Below, piece by piece: positions 9,363-18,507 of a stretch of 64,000 nt of DNA (positions are counted from its first letter, which is position 1; each line of letters begins with the position of its first letter). This stretch comes from Sphingomonas faeni (GTDB taxonomy: Bacteria; Pseudomonadota; Alphaproteobacteria; Sphingomonadales; Sphingomonadaceae). A program made the translations under genes and the position numbers. The notes beneath the pieces were generated by a model. It had not been told where the DNA came from. It made no database searches and saw only the letters and a list, made by a program, of their open reading frames with translations. Location of the stretch: assembly GCF_003053745.1 (NCBI RefSeq), contig NZ_QAYE01000009.1, positions 62,001 through 126,000 of the forward strand, in the 5' to 3' direction.

Positions 9363-9429
9363 GACGACGGATCACGCGGTTATCGCGGTGACGATCCTTG
9401 AGCGACTTCAGGGAATTGCGGATCTTCAT
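9304..9429 (-). CDS. rpmJ: 50S ribosomal protein L36
   Basis: A 41-residue basic protein, [19 protein letters not shown] at its start and [12 protein letters not shown] at its end. It is the L36 form without the four zinc-binding residues, common in alphaproteobacteria. It belongs to the large ribosomal subunit. The annotated HAD gene immediately downstream on the same strand overlaps or directly abuts it. Confidence 0.95.
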   Translation of the reverse strand: MKIRNSLKSLKDRHRDNRVIRRRGRTYVINKTNRRFKARQG

Positions 9430-9586
9430 GATCGATTCGCTTCTTTTCAAATCTAGGTGTGCGGAAAGACGGGATCGCCTAATGGCGGGGTGTGTCCAAG
9501 TCAAGCAACGGACACGCTCCTACCATCCGGGAACCCACTCGGCTGGTCGGAGCGTTACTATAGCGCAACATTCTAAGGAAGTCCCG

Positions 9587-10213
9587 ATGGCGGTTCGTTC
9601 GATCCTGGTCCTGGCGCTGGCAAGCGCATCCCTCACCGCGTGCGCGACCGGCCCGTCGCTGCCGCCGACCGAGGTGCTGCGCTATCATCTCGGCGAGCCG
9701 ATCGACCGCGGCACCATCGCCGTCCAGCCGCTGACCGCCGGCGGCCCGGCCAGCATCGAGTTCAAGACTTATGCAGCTGCCGTGCAGGGGCAGCTGCTCC
9801 AGGCCGGCTACAGCGTCCCCGCACCCGGCGCCAAGCCGCTGCTGGTGGCGACCGTCGGCTTCACCCGCACCACGCAGGCAGGGCCACCCAAGCAGTCGCC
9901 GATCAGCATCGGCATCGGTGGCGGCGGCTTCAGCGGTGGCGGCGGTCGTCGTGGTGGCGGTGGTGGCGTCGGGCTCGGCGGCGGGGTCGGCTTCCCGATC
10001 GGCGGTGGCGGGAGCACCGCGATCCTCGTCTCCGAACTGTCGGTGACGATCAAGCGCACCGCCGATCAGTCGCCCGTCTGGGAAGGTCGCGCACAGTCGT
10101 TCGCCGATGCCCGCAAGGAGGATGCCCGGACCGATATCCAGGCCGACAAGCTTGCCCGCGCATTGTTCATGGGGTTCCCCGGGGAGTCCGGTCGCACTAT
10201 CCAGGTGAAATGA
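9587..10213 (+). CDS. DUF4136-type lipoprotein
   Basis: A 208-residue protein. ATG 9587 has AAGGAAG just upstream and gives a lipoprotein signal (hydrophobic stretch, lipobox LTAC). The mature part contains a very glycine-rich insert at ~100-140 and the pattern AVQGQLLQAGYSV with a C-terminal DKLARALFMGFPG, as in DUF4136 outer-membrane lipoproteins. Function is unknown. The stop overlaps the next start by ATGA, so the carboxypeptidase gene is translationally coupled. Confidence 0.8.
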   Translation: MAVRSILVLALASASLTACATGPSLPPTEVLRYHLGEPIDRGTIAVQPLTAGGPASIEFKTYAAAVQGQLLQAGYSVPAPGAKPLLVATVGFTRTTQAGPPKQSPISIGIGGGGFSGGGGRRGGGGGVGLGGGVGFPIGGGGSTAILVSELSVTIKRTADQSPVWEGRAQSFADARKEDARTDIQADKLARALFMGFPGESGRTIQVK

Positions 10214-11343
10214 ACGCGCAAACCATGAGCCCGACCGTCAACGCAGCCTTCGATGGCGGCAACATCCGTGTTGTTGCCATCGAGGGAGACCGAATCGATC
10301 TGGAGATCGTCACCGATTTCCAGTCCGATTTCTTCCAGTGGTTCTACTTCCGCGTGGCGGGCGCGGCCGGCCGCACGCTGACCTACCGTATCCTGAATGC
10401 CGGCAAGTCGGCCTATCCGTTCGGCTGGCCGGGCTACAAGACGCGTGCCAGCACCGATCGGCAGGCGTGGCGGATGATCGAGACACGCTATGAAAATGGC
10501 GTGCTCGAATTCGACTTCACCGCCGATACCGATCTCGCCTGGTTCGCGTATTTTGCGCCGTACACGATGGAGATGCACGAAGCTCTGGTAGCACGCACCG
10601 CGCTGTTGCCGGGCGTCACGCACCGCGAACTCGGCCAGTCGCTCGATGGTCAGGCGATCGATTGCTTCAGGATCGGCTCGGGCCCGAAGCAGGTCTGGAT
10701 CTACGGTCGCCAGCACCCCGGCGAATCGATGACCGAATGGTGGATGGAAGGCGCGCTGGAGCGGCTGACCGATTCGGCCAATCCGATCACTGCCGCGCTG
10801 TTGGCGAAGGCGACCTTCAACGTCGTTCCGAACATGAACCCGGATGGCACGCGCCGCGGTCATCTGCGCACCAATGCCGTGGGGGTGAACCTCAACCGCG
10901 AATGGCACACGCCGACGCCCGAGAAGAGCCCCGAAGTCCTGTGCGTGCGCAATGCGATGGACCTGACCGGCGTCGATGTCGCGATGGACATCCACGGCGA
11001 CGAGGCGATCCCGGCGAACTTCATCGCCGGTTTCGAAGGCATCCCCTCCTGGACCGACGCGCACGGTGAGAAATTCTACGACTACGGCCGTCGTCTCGCG
11101 GCGCACACGCCCGATTTCCAGACCGAGAAGGGCTATCCGAAGTCCGCACCTGGGACCGCGAACCTGTCGATGTCGACCAACCAGCTTGCCGAGCGTTTCG
11201 GCGCGGTGTCGATGACGCTGGAGATGCCGTTCAAGGATCACGACGCCAATGCCGATCCCGAGTTCGGCTGGTCGCCCGAGCGCTCGAAACAGCTTGCGCA
11301 CGCGATGCTCGAGACGCTTGCCGGTATGATCGACGAGATTTGA
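10210..11343 (+). CDS. M14 family (cytosolic carboxypeptidase-like) zinc carboxypeptidase
   Basis: A 377-residue enzyme. The start at 10210 overlaps the upstream stop and follows AGGTG. The N-terminal ~120 residues form the beta domain typical of cytosolic carboxypeptidase-like M14 enzymes. Zinc ligands are His and Glu in RQHPGESM and a later His in DIHGDEAIP; the catalytic Glu is in MTLEMPFKDHD. No signal peptide is seen. It removes C-terminal residues from proteins or peptides; bacterial substrates are unknown. Confidence 0.9.
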   Translation: MNAQTMSPTVNAAFDGGNIRVVAIEGDRIDLEIVTDFQSDFFQWFYFRVAGAAGRTLTYRILNAGKSAYPFGWPGYKTRASTDRQAWRMIETRYENGVLEFDFTADTDLAWFAYFAPYTMEMHEALVARTALLPGVTHRELGQSLDGQAIDCFRIGSGPKQVWIYGRQHPGESMTEWWMEGALERLTDSANPITAALLAKATFNVVPNMNPDGTRRGHLRTNAVGVNLNREWHTPTPEKSPEVLCVRNAMDLTGVDVAMDIHGDEAIPANFIAGFEGIPSWTDAHGEKFYDYGRRLAAHTPDFQTEKGYPKSAPGTANLSMSTNQLAERFGAVSMTLEMPFKDHDANADPEFGWSPERSKQLAHAMLETLAGMIDEI

Positions 11344-11466
11344 CCTAATAACAACGACTTGGCACGGTTCGGAGGCTTGGGTTCAAGCGCTGCGGACCGT
11401 GCGTTGGCCTAACCTTATCCTAACCTTTGAACCCTTCCGTTCAGTCCCGCCACCCCAGGAGCCCGA

Positions 11467-12153
11467 ATGCCGACCCTAGTCCTGATCCGCCACGGCCAGT
11501 CCACCTGGAACCTCGAGAACCGCTTCACCGGCTGGTGGGACGTCGACATGACCGCCAAGGGTGAGGCCGAGGCCAAGGCCGCCGGCGAGCTGATGGCCGC
11601 CAAGGGCCTCGACTTCGACCAGACCTTCGTCAGCCTCCAAACGCGGGCCATCAAGACGCTCAACATCGCGCTGGAGGCGATGGGCCGGCTCTGGCTCCCG
11701 GTGGAGAAGGACTGGCGCCTCAACGAGCGGCATTACGGTGGCCTCACGGGCCTCGACAAGGCCGAGACCGCCGCCAAGCACGGCGACGCGCAGGTCCATA
11801 TCTGGCGCCGTAGCTTCGACGTCCCGCCCCCGGTCTTGGAGGACGACAGCGAGTTCGACCTGTCCAAGGACCGCCGCTACGCCGGCATCGCCATCCCCAA
11901 GACGGAAAGCCTCAAGGACACCATCGCTCGCGTCCTCCCCTATTGGGACGAGCGCATCGCCCCCGCGCTCAAGGACGGCCAGCGCATCCTGATCTCCGCG
12001 CACGGCAACTCGCTCCGCGCGCTGGTCAAGCACCTGTCCAACATCCCCGACGACGAGATCACCAGCCTGGAGATCCCGACCGGCCAGCCGATCGTCTACG
12101 AACTCGACGCCGACCTGAACGCCACCGACCGCTACTACCTCAGCGAGCGCTGA
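11467..12153 (+). CDS. gpmA: 2,3-bisphosphoglycerate-dependent phosphoglycerate mutase
   Basis: A 228-residue glycolytic enzyme that interconverts 3- and 2-phosphoglycerate. The phospho-histidine motif [10 protein letters not shown] lies at the N-terminus, followed by [27 protein letters not shown] and the second catalytic histidine in [15 protein letters not shown] are intact. Length and motifs match GpmA. It stands alone, with a repeat behind it. Confidence 0.96.
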   Translation: MPTLVLIRHGQSTWNLENRFTGWWDVDMTAKGEAEAKAAGELMAAKGLDFDQTFVSLQTRAIKTLNIALEAMGRLWLPVEKDWRLNERHYGGLTGLDKAETAAKHGDAQVHIWRRSFDVPPPVLEDDSEFDLSKDRRYAGIAIPKTESLKDTIARVLPYWDERIAPALKDGQRILISAHGNSLRALVKHLSNIPDDEITSLEIPTGQPIVYELDADLNATDRYYLSER

Positions 12154-12170
12154 CTTCCTCCGGGCAAGTC

Positions 12171-12280
12171 ACACCACCCCGGCGAAGGCCGGGGCCCAGT
12201 TGGAAAGGTGGCAATAACGGAACGCCGTCCGCGGTTAGCGACGTTCCCCAACTGGACCCCGGCCTCCGCCGGGGAGGTGC
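12171..12280. repeat. paired palindromic repeat (REPIN-like, family A)
   Basis: Two inverted arms flank a ~40-base spacer: one carries CCCCGGCGAAGGCCGGGG then CCCAGTTGG, the other CCAACTGGACCCCGGCC then TCCGCCGGGG. The same arms recur at 31,061-31,180. The element fills most of the gap between gpmA and purE. Confidence 0.85.
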
Positions 12281-12395
12281 GGCAGGGGCAATGTCGATGG
12301 CGCTCGCTGGCTGGTCGCTGCCGGCTCCACCAACACCGTTGCCCTTGCCCCCCCACGTCGCTAGGCACGGCGCTCCTTGAATCAGGGGGGCGATC

Positions 12396-12872
<477 letters not shown>

Positions 12873-12885
12873 AGGACGCCGAGAT

Positions 12886-13953
12886 ATGACGCCGCTTCCC
12901 CCCGGATCGACCATCGGTATCCTAGGCGGCGGCCAACTCGGCCGCATGCTCGCGACCTCCGCGGCCCAGCTCGGCTATCACACGCACGTCCTCGCGCCCG
13001 ACCAGGAGAGCGTCGCCGCACAGTCCGCCTCGACCATGACGCGCGCCGACTATCACAACCGCATCGTGCTCGCCGACTTCGCCGACGCCTGCGACGTCAT
13101 CACCTACGAGTTCGAGAACATCGCGGTCGAGCCCGTGGAATGGCTCGCAGACCGCGTCCCAGTCCACCCAAGCCCGCGCGCTCTCCGCGTCGCACAGGAA
13201 CGCATCGGCGAAAAACGCTTCGTGGAGAGTGTCGGCGGCCGCCCGGCACCCTGGGCCGCGGTCGACAGCCTCGAAAGCCTGCAGGCGGGCCTGAAGACGA
13301 TCGGCACCCCCGCCATCCTCAAGACAGCGCGCTTCGGCTATGACGGCAAGGGGCAGGTCAAGATCGACACTCCCGACGACGCGCGAGCCGCCTGGGACAC
13401 GATCGGCGGCCCCGCGGTGCTCGAAGCCTTCGTCCCGTTCGACAACGAGTTCTCGATCCTGATCGCCCGCGGCCTCGACGGCACCATCGCGCGCTACGAT
13501 CCGCCACTCAACGTCCACCGCGACGCGATCCTCCGCCACTCCACCGTCCCCGCACCCGCCGCCGTACTGGCCCAGGCCGACGAGGCCGCCGCACTGGCCG
13601 AACGGATCGCGGCCGAACTCGCCTATGTCGGCGTGCTGGCGTGCGAGTTCTTCGTCGGCGCCGGCGGCCCGGTGTTCAACGAGATGGCCCCCCGCGTGCA
13701 CAATTCCGGCCACTGGACGATCGAGGGCGCCGAGTGCTCGCAATTCGAAAACCACATCCGCGCGATCTGCGGCCTGCCGCTCGGCGCGACGACGCTGACC
13801 GGGCGCGAAGGGACGATGGAGAACCTGATCGGCGACGACGCGGATCGCTGGGCGGACTTGCTTGGCGAGCCCGGCGCGCACCTGCACCTGTACGGCAAGG
13901 GCACCGCACGGCCGGGGCGAAAGATGGGCCATGTAACGCGCGTGACGCGCTAG
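12886..13953 (+). CDS. purK: 5-(carboxyamino)imidazole ribonucleotide synthase
   Basis: A 355-residue ATP-grasp enzyme that makes N5-CAIR from AIR, ATP and bicarbonate, the substrate of PurE. ATG 12886 follows AAGGAC. The N-terminus IGILGGGQLGRMLA, the ATP-grasp region GYDGKGQVKI and FNEMAPRVHNSGHWTIE are diagnostic. It forms a two-gene operon with purE. Confidence 0.96.
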   Translation: MTPLPPGSTIGILGGGQLGRMLATSAAQLGYHTHVLAPDQESVAAQSASTMTRADYHNRIVLADFADACDVITYEFENIAVEPVEWLADRVPVHPSPRALRVAQERIGEKRFVESVGGRPAPWAAVDSLESLQAGLKTIGTPAILKTARFGYDGKGQVKIDTPDDARAAWDTIGGPAVLEAFVPFDNEFSILIARGLDGTIARYDPPLNVHRDAILRHSTVPAPAAVLAQADEAAALAERIAAELAYVGVLACEFFVGAGGPVFNEMAPRVHNSGHWTIEGAECSQFENHIRAICGLPLGATTLTGREGTMENLIGDDADRWADLLGEPGAHLHLYGKGTARPGRKMGHVTRVTR

Positions 13954-14166
13954 GCGCGGGATCGGGTCGTTCGATCGATGTGCAAAGCTGCGGTACGAAA
14001 TCGCGGCGACTGAGGACGACTGCTGCATAGTAACGGCTGGCGTGGCAACTCGCGCATAGGGTCGTGTTACGGTATCCTCGGGTTCCTCAACATCTGCAGA
14101 AAACGCCGGGCGCAATCAGCTTTCGGTGCAAAGGCGATCGCGCCGTCATCGAGTGGGATGATCTCT

Positions 14167-14475
14167 TCAGAAAACGCCCACCGCGGCATCGGCCCAGATC
14201 AGCAGCCCGATGGCAAGCGTAGCGCAGATCGCCAGAATACGCAGGCCCGAGCCGTGAATATGCCGGATGGCGCATTCGATCGTCAGGCCGATGCCCGCCA
14301 AAAGCAGTGCGGCGGCAAGAAAGTCGGCGGCGTCCCATCGCACCGCATCGGTGAAGATCATCGCGATTGCCGGTGCAGCGAGCAGTCCCGCGGCGGCACT
14401 CCACAGGGCGATGCGTGTGAGCAGGACCCGCTGCGACGGTAGCGGCAGTCCGGCCGTCTCGTTGGAAGCGTTCAC
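14167..14475 (-). CDS. small membrane protein of unknown function
   Basis: A ~102-residue protein with three hydrophobic segments (ALWSAAAGLLAAPAIAMIF, DFLAAALLLAGIGLTI and a C-terminal LAICATLAIGLLI). The GTG at 14475 is chosen because GGGGGAG ends six bases before it; ATGs at 14481 and 14490 are alternatives. It stands alone between purK and tRNA-Phe. It looks like a real membrane protein, but I do not recognise a family. Confidence 0.6.
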   Translation of the reverse strand: MNASNETAGLPLPSQRVLLTRIALWSAAAGLLAAPAIAMIFTDAVRWDAADFLAAALLLAGIGLTIECAIRHIHGSGLRILAICATLAIGLLIWADAAVGVF

Positions 14476-14675
14476 GAGCATCTCCCCCATAAAAGAGGCG
14501 AATTTTTCACAAACACGAACGTCACGCAAGATGCCGAGCATGTGCCTCGCCTAGTAACAGCCTCTACTGAAGTCGGCCCACACCGTGAGACCGCGGCCGC
14601 TAGTAAGCAGCGAGCAAGGAAACGAATGCAACCAGCGCTGCCTGCCGCGTCATCCGTCTAAAACTCAAGGAAAAA

Positions 14676-14751
14676 TGGTGCCCGGAGACGGGGTCGAACC
14701 GCCGACACTGCGATTTTCAGTCGCATGCTCTACCAACTGAGCTATCCGGGC
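14676..14751 (-). tRNA. tRNA-Phe (GAA)
   Basis: Read on the minus strand, the acceptor arm GCCCGGA pairs with TCCGGGC followed by ACCA. The D-arm AGCTCAGTTGGTAGAGC, anticodon loop CTGAAAATC with anticodon GAA, and T-loop GGTTCGACCCC are all present. CCA is encoded. Confidence 0.97.
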
Positions 14752-14804
14752 ACGTCCGGTCTGGGACCGGAGAAGCGTCCGACCTTGCGATCGGAAGGGC
14801 GCGT

Positions 14805-14990
14805 TTAGTCGGGGTCTTCGGCGCTGTCCAGCCCCGTTTGCGCAATTGATCGGCCGGGAATGCGATAGCCTTCGCCGAGCCACTGCAGCAAGTCGCGGTC
14901 GCGGTGGCGGCTCGAGCAGAACGGCTTGTACTCGGCAACTGCGGGCTGGTCGCAGATCGGGCATTTGATGGTGGGGGCGGTGGGCGTCAT
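14805..14990 (-). CDS. yacG: DNA gyrase inhibitor YacG (zinc-binding)
   Basis: A 61-residue zinc-ribbon protein. The CPIC and later FCSSRHRDRDLLQWL supply the four zinc-ligand Cys positions and the typical YacG end GEGYRIPG. YacG binds GyrB and inhibits gyrase in E. coli. The start overlaps the stop of the RNase E/G-like gene by ATGA, at the end of the infA-maf cluster. Confidence 0.92.
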   Translation of the reverse strand: MTPTAPTIKCPICDQPAVAEYKPFCSSRHRDRDLLQWLGEGYRIPGRSIAQTGLDSAEDPD

Positions 14991-15934
14991 CGGGCACTCT
15001 CCAGTTCGTGGACGACGCCCGTACGGCGCGTGAGTTCCGCGAGCCAATCCGGGCGCGTCATCAGAAGTGCATGGACGGCTGCGGGCAGGGTATGACGGCG
15101 CGAGGCGGTCGGCGGCGTGCGTTCGAGCGTACGGAGCGCCGCGCGGGTCGCGGCACCAACCGGATCAGCGCAGAGAATCTCGGGGATCGACGCGCGGCGC
15201 CTTGGCCGAACGATCTGGAGAAAGCCGAAGCCGTTCATCGCTGTGCGCTCGAACGGTTGCGGTAGCGATTCGTCGATAGCGGCAGCGACGGCGTTGCGCT
15301 GCGCCTTGCCGGCGATCGTCGGGAAATCGATCCCGATCGAGCCGCCGATGCCATGTCGGCGGATCGCCCGCGCCACAGCGTGCGCGGCCGCGACTGCAAG
15401 CGTATCGAGTGGTGGTGCACCGTCGACGTCGAACAGCGTCATCGCGGGTGTTGGCGAAAGCCGGAGCGCACCGAGCGGGAAGACGATTTCGCCACTCACG
15501 GCCTCGTCGAGCAGTTCGGACCAGCCTGCCGCCTCCAGCGCATCGGGTTCGTGCGCGCGCGGGCTGCGGACGGGCAGCCCGGTTGCCACGAGGCGCTCGT
15601 ACAGCGTCGGGGCGGGGCAGGGCGGCAGGTCGCTGGGAACGGCCTTGGCGAGCTTTGCACGCCCCGCTTCGGGTAGGGCCTCGCGGACGATCTCGATTGT
15701 CAGGCTCGCGCCCTGCGTGATGCCCGGGGGGAGATGGTTGACCAGCGCCTCGTCGCCGTCGAGCATCACGCGACCGCGGCAGCCCGGCAGCAGTTCGACG
15801 AGCTGCGCGCGGGCAACGAGGCCGACCTTCAGTGCCTTAGTGTCGAGTTCGATCGCAGCTTCGACAATCTGGTCGTTCTCCACCAGCGCAGCGCGCGATT
15901 CGCCGATACCAGCTTCGTAAAGCCACTCAGGCAA
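14987..15934 (-). CDS. short RNase E/G-like protein
   Basis: A 315-residue relative of the RNase E/G catalytic region, well under the ~480 residues of RNase G. An S1-like N-terminal part (RGRVMLDGDEALVNHLPPG) is followed by the nuclease region with the likely metal Asp in GGSIGIDFPTI and the segment NGFGFLQIVRPRRR. The second metal Asp expected in a DRAR-like motif is replaced (QPFER), and the CPxC zinc motif is reduced to one Cys (EILCADPVG). It may therefore be a weak or inactive nuclease or an RNA-binding protein. It sits between maf and yacG, overlapping both. Confidence 0.8.
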   Translation of the reverse strand: MPEWLYEAGIGESRAALVENDQIVEAAIELDTKALKVGLVARAQLVELLPGCRGRVMLDGDEALVNHLPPGITQGASLTIEIVREALPEAGRAKLAKAVPSDLPPCPAPTLYERLVATGLPVRSPRAHEPDALEAAGWSELLDEAVSGEIVFPLGALRLSPTPAMTLFDVDGAPPLDTLAVAAAHAVARAIRRHGIGGSIGIDFPTIAGKAQRNAVAAAIDESLPQPFERTAMNGFGFLQIVRPRRRASIPEILCADPVGAATRAALRTLERTPPTASRRHTLPAAVHALLMTRPDWLAELTRRTGVVHELESAR

Positions 15935-16493
15935 GCGCGACGCCAGCGGTCTTCAACAGCGCCCGCGTTTCGAACAGGGGCAAGCCGACCACGCCCGAAT
16001 GACTGCCTGACAGGAAGCGAACGAACGCTTCCGCGCGGCCTTGGATCGCATAGCCGCCGGCCTTGCCGAGACCTTCGCCGCACGCGAGATAATTGTCGAT
16101 CTCGGCAGGCGAGAGCGGCTTGAACGCGACGATCGTGTCGGCGATCCGTGTCCGCACCTTGCCGGTCGCGTCGATCACGCAGACCGCGGACAGGCAATGA
16201 TGACGCCGACCCGACAGCTTGCCGAGCAGCTCGCGCTGCATTTCGATCGTGTCGGCGGGCGGCAGGATACGGCTGCCCAGCGCGATCGTCGTGTCGCCGG
16301 CTAGCACGATCTCACCCTCGGCACGCTTAACGGCGCTGGCCTTTTCGACCGCGAGGCGCAGCGCATAAGCGCGGGGCGGTTCAGCCTTGCGCGGATTCTC
16401 GTCAATGTCGGGGGATTCCACGCGCGACGGCACGACACCGAGCCGTGCGAGCAGATCGCGGCGGCGGGGCGAGGAAGAGGCCAGGACCAGCAT
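15927..16493 (-). CDS. maf: Maf-like nucleoside triphosphate pyrophosphatase
   Basis: A 188-residue house-cleaning enzyme that hydrolyses non-canonical or selected NTPs to monophosphates. It starts LVLASSSPRRRDLLARLG, the Maf signature, and carries VLAGDTTIALGSRIL and GYAIQGRAEAFV. It overlaps the RNase-like gene by 8 bases and follows infA by ~48 bases, an arrangement common in sphingomonads. Confidence 0.94.
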   Translation of the reverse strand: MLVLASSSPRRRDLLARLGVVPSRVESPDIDENPRKAEPPRAYALRLAVEKASAVKRAEGEIVLAGDTTIALGSRILPPADTIEMQRELLGKLSGRRHHCLSAVCVIDATGKVRTRIADTIVAFKPLSPAEIDNYLACGEGLGKAGGYAIQGRAEAFVRFLSGSHSGVVGLPLFETRALLKTAGVALA

Positions 16494-16541
16494 TGGTGCC
16501 TCGATGCTTGGGCTACGCGCCGCACGAACGGCGCGTGGCGC

Positions 16542-16760
16542 TTATTTGAAGCGGTAGGTGATGCGACCCTTGGTCAGATCGTACGGCGTGAGTTCGCACA
16601 GCACCTCGTCGCCGACCAGCACGCGGATGCGGTTCTTGCGCATCTTGCCAGCGGTGTGACCGAGAATCTCGTGGTCGTTTTCGAGCTGAACCCGGAACAT
16701 CGCGTTGGGGAGGAGTTCCACCACGCGGCCGCGCATCTCGAGCAGTTCTTCCTTGGCCAA
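16542..16760 (-). CDS. infA: translation initiation factor IF-1
   Basis: A 72-residue S1/OB-fold protein ([20 protein letters not shown] ... [16 protein letters not shown]) that binds the 30S A site during initiation. Length and sequence match IF-1 exactly if translation starts at TTG 16758-16760. No strong ribosome binding site precedes it, so low-efficiency initiation or leader control is possible. It heads the maf/RNase-like/yacG cluster. Confidence 0.96.
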   Translation of the reverse strand: MAKEELLEMRGRVVELLPNAMFRVQLENDHEILGHTAGKMRKNRIRVLVGDEVLCELTPYDLTKGRITYRFK

Positions 16761-16926
16761 ATATAATCTCTGAATTGGGGGAATTTCGGGACGAGCGCCC
16801 TTACCGCAGGTTCGCGAAAAAGGAAAGCACAGCCGAAGGCGGACACGGACGTTATGCCCGCACCCGCTTGCGTGTTCCGTATATCGGCCTTCGACAGCCA
16901 TTGAACAAGAGCGACAGACTCGGGCG

Positions 16927-18453
16927 CTATAACAGCAGGCTCGGTTGGAGCGCGGTGGCCTCGCGCGCAGCACGCCGGAACGCAGCGCGGTCGACGTTGG
17001 GAATGCGCGGTCGCTTGCCTTGGAACAGATCGGCGAGCATCAGGATCTGAAGCTTCGGAAACGCCTCGTCTACACCCGCGCGGTAGATGCCGACCGCGGC
17101 GGCGCGGCGCTCCATCTCGCGTGTCGGCTTGGCATTCATGATGAGAATGCCGATCGGTGCCTTCTCGCGTGCGATCGTCGCGGCGAGCGTTTCGACCATC
17201 GCCGTGTCGGGATTGAGCCCGCCCTTCACCGACACGATCGCGCGGTGCGTCACCATCTTGCCCGACGCCGGGTCGTGATCGTTGAAGTAGATCAGCCCGT
17301 CGATCCCGCCATCCGCACCCTTTTTCCTGCCGCCGTACGGCAACGCGTCGACCATCGAGACCGCCCACCACTGGAACTGGTATTTGTCGCGCAGCGCGAG
17401 ATCATAGGCGGAGGCGAGATCCTTCGGCGTGCCCTCGACGGTGAACGTGACGCCGGGAAACGCGTCCTTCATCCGCTTTTCGATCAGCGAGATGGCAAGA
17501 TGCGTTACGTCGATCCCGATCCATTGTCGCTTGAGCTTCTCCGCGGCATGCACCGCCGTGCCGCACCCGCAGAACGGATCGAGCACGACGTCGCCTTCGT
17601 TCGACGAGGCGGCGATGATGCGCTCCAGTAGGGCTACCGGCTTCTGCGTCGGGTAGCCGAGACGTTCCTTCGAGACGGGGGCGATGATCGGTATTTCCCA
17701 GACGTCGTTCATAGCGACACCCAGCGAGGTGCCCGATTCCCGCGTCGGATTGCGCATGCCGTCGGCCGTGAACGTGACCTTCTGCATCGATCCCTTCCAC
17801 CGTTTCAGCGAACTCGCCGACGGCGGCACCGTGAGCGTGTTGAACAGATTGCCGCTTTCGCTCTTGGTGTAGAATAGCAGGCAATCGTGCATCCGCTGGA
17901 ACCGGTGCGAGACCGATGGCCAACGGCGATAGCTCCAGACGATCTCGTTCTGGAAATGCCGCTTGCCGAAGATCGCGTCGAGCAGCAGCTTCAGGTAATG
18001 GCTCGCGGTCGGATCGCAGTGGAGATACAGGCTGCCGGTCGGTTTCAAGACGCGGTCCAGTTCGAGCAGGCGGACCGCCATCATCGCCAGGTACGCCATC
18101 ATGTCGTTGTCGCCGAGAAACCCGCGCATCGCGTTCAACAGGTCGAACGCCTTGGTATTGCCGCTACGGGCAACCTGGTCGAAGGCGTCCTCGGCGGTCT
18201 CGTTCCAGTGCCAGGTGTCCTCGAACGCCTCGATCTGCGCGTTGGAGGACTTGCCGTCGGGTTCCTTGAACAAGATGCCGTAGTTCGCGTTCGAATTGAA
18301 CGGGGGGTCGAGGTAGATCAGGTCGACACTTTCGTCGGCGATCTCCTTGCGAAGGACGGCAAGGTTGTCGCCGTAGAAGAGGTGATTCTCAGGACGGTTC
18401 CGCATTCGGTGATGATGCGGAGACAAAACTGCGTTCGTCCAAACAAGATGCAT
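16927..18453 (-). CDS. DNA methyltransferase (beta-class N6/N4) with C-terminal PD-(D/E)XK-like domain
   Basis: A 508-residue protein. The amino-methyltransferase catalytic motif DPPF (residues 49-52, in [15 protein letters not shown]) precedes the AdoMet motif [14 protein letters not shown] (~295-308), the order of beta-class MTases. After ~residue 365, [14 protein letters not shown] followed by RAIVSVKGG matches the D...xVK core of Mrr-like PD-(D/E)XK nucleases, with Ser where Glu or Gln is usual. It may be a single-chain modification enzyme or restriction system. Start 18453 or ATG 18405; neither has a clear ribosome site. No separate restriction gene is nearby. Confidence 0.85.
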   Translation of the reverse strand: MHLVWTNAVLSPHHHRMRNRPENHLFYGDNLAVLRKEIADESVDLIYLDPPFNSNANYGILFKEPDGKSSNAQIEAFEDTWHWNETAEDAFDQVARSGNTKAFDLLNAMRGFLGDNDMMAYLAMMAVRLLELDRVLKPTGSLYLHCDPTASHYLKLLLDAIFGKRHFQNEIVWSYRRWPSVSHRFQRMHDCLLFYTKSESGNLFNTLTVPPSASSLKRWKGSMQKVTFTADGMRNPTRESGTSLGVAMNDVWEIPIIAPVSKERLGYPTQKPVALLERIIAASSNEGDVVLDPFCGCGTAVHAAEKLKRQWIGIDVTHLAISLIEKRMKDAFPGVTFTVEGTPKDLASAYDLALRDKYQFQWWAVSMVDALPYGGRKKGADGGIDGLIYFNDHDPASGKMVTHRAIVSVKGGLNPDTAMVETLAATIAREKAPIGILIMNAKPTREMERRAAAVGIYRAGVDEAFPKLQILMLADLFQGKRPRIPNVDRAAFRRAAREATALQPSLLL

Positions 18454-18507
18454 CCACAGTCGGCGTATATGCTCCGTTATGGAGTTTTCGCGGGCAGTAT
18501 CCGTGCG

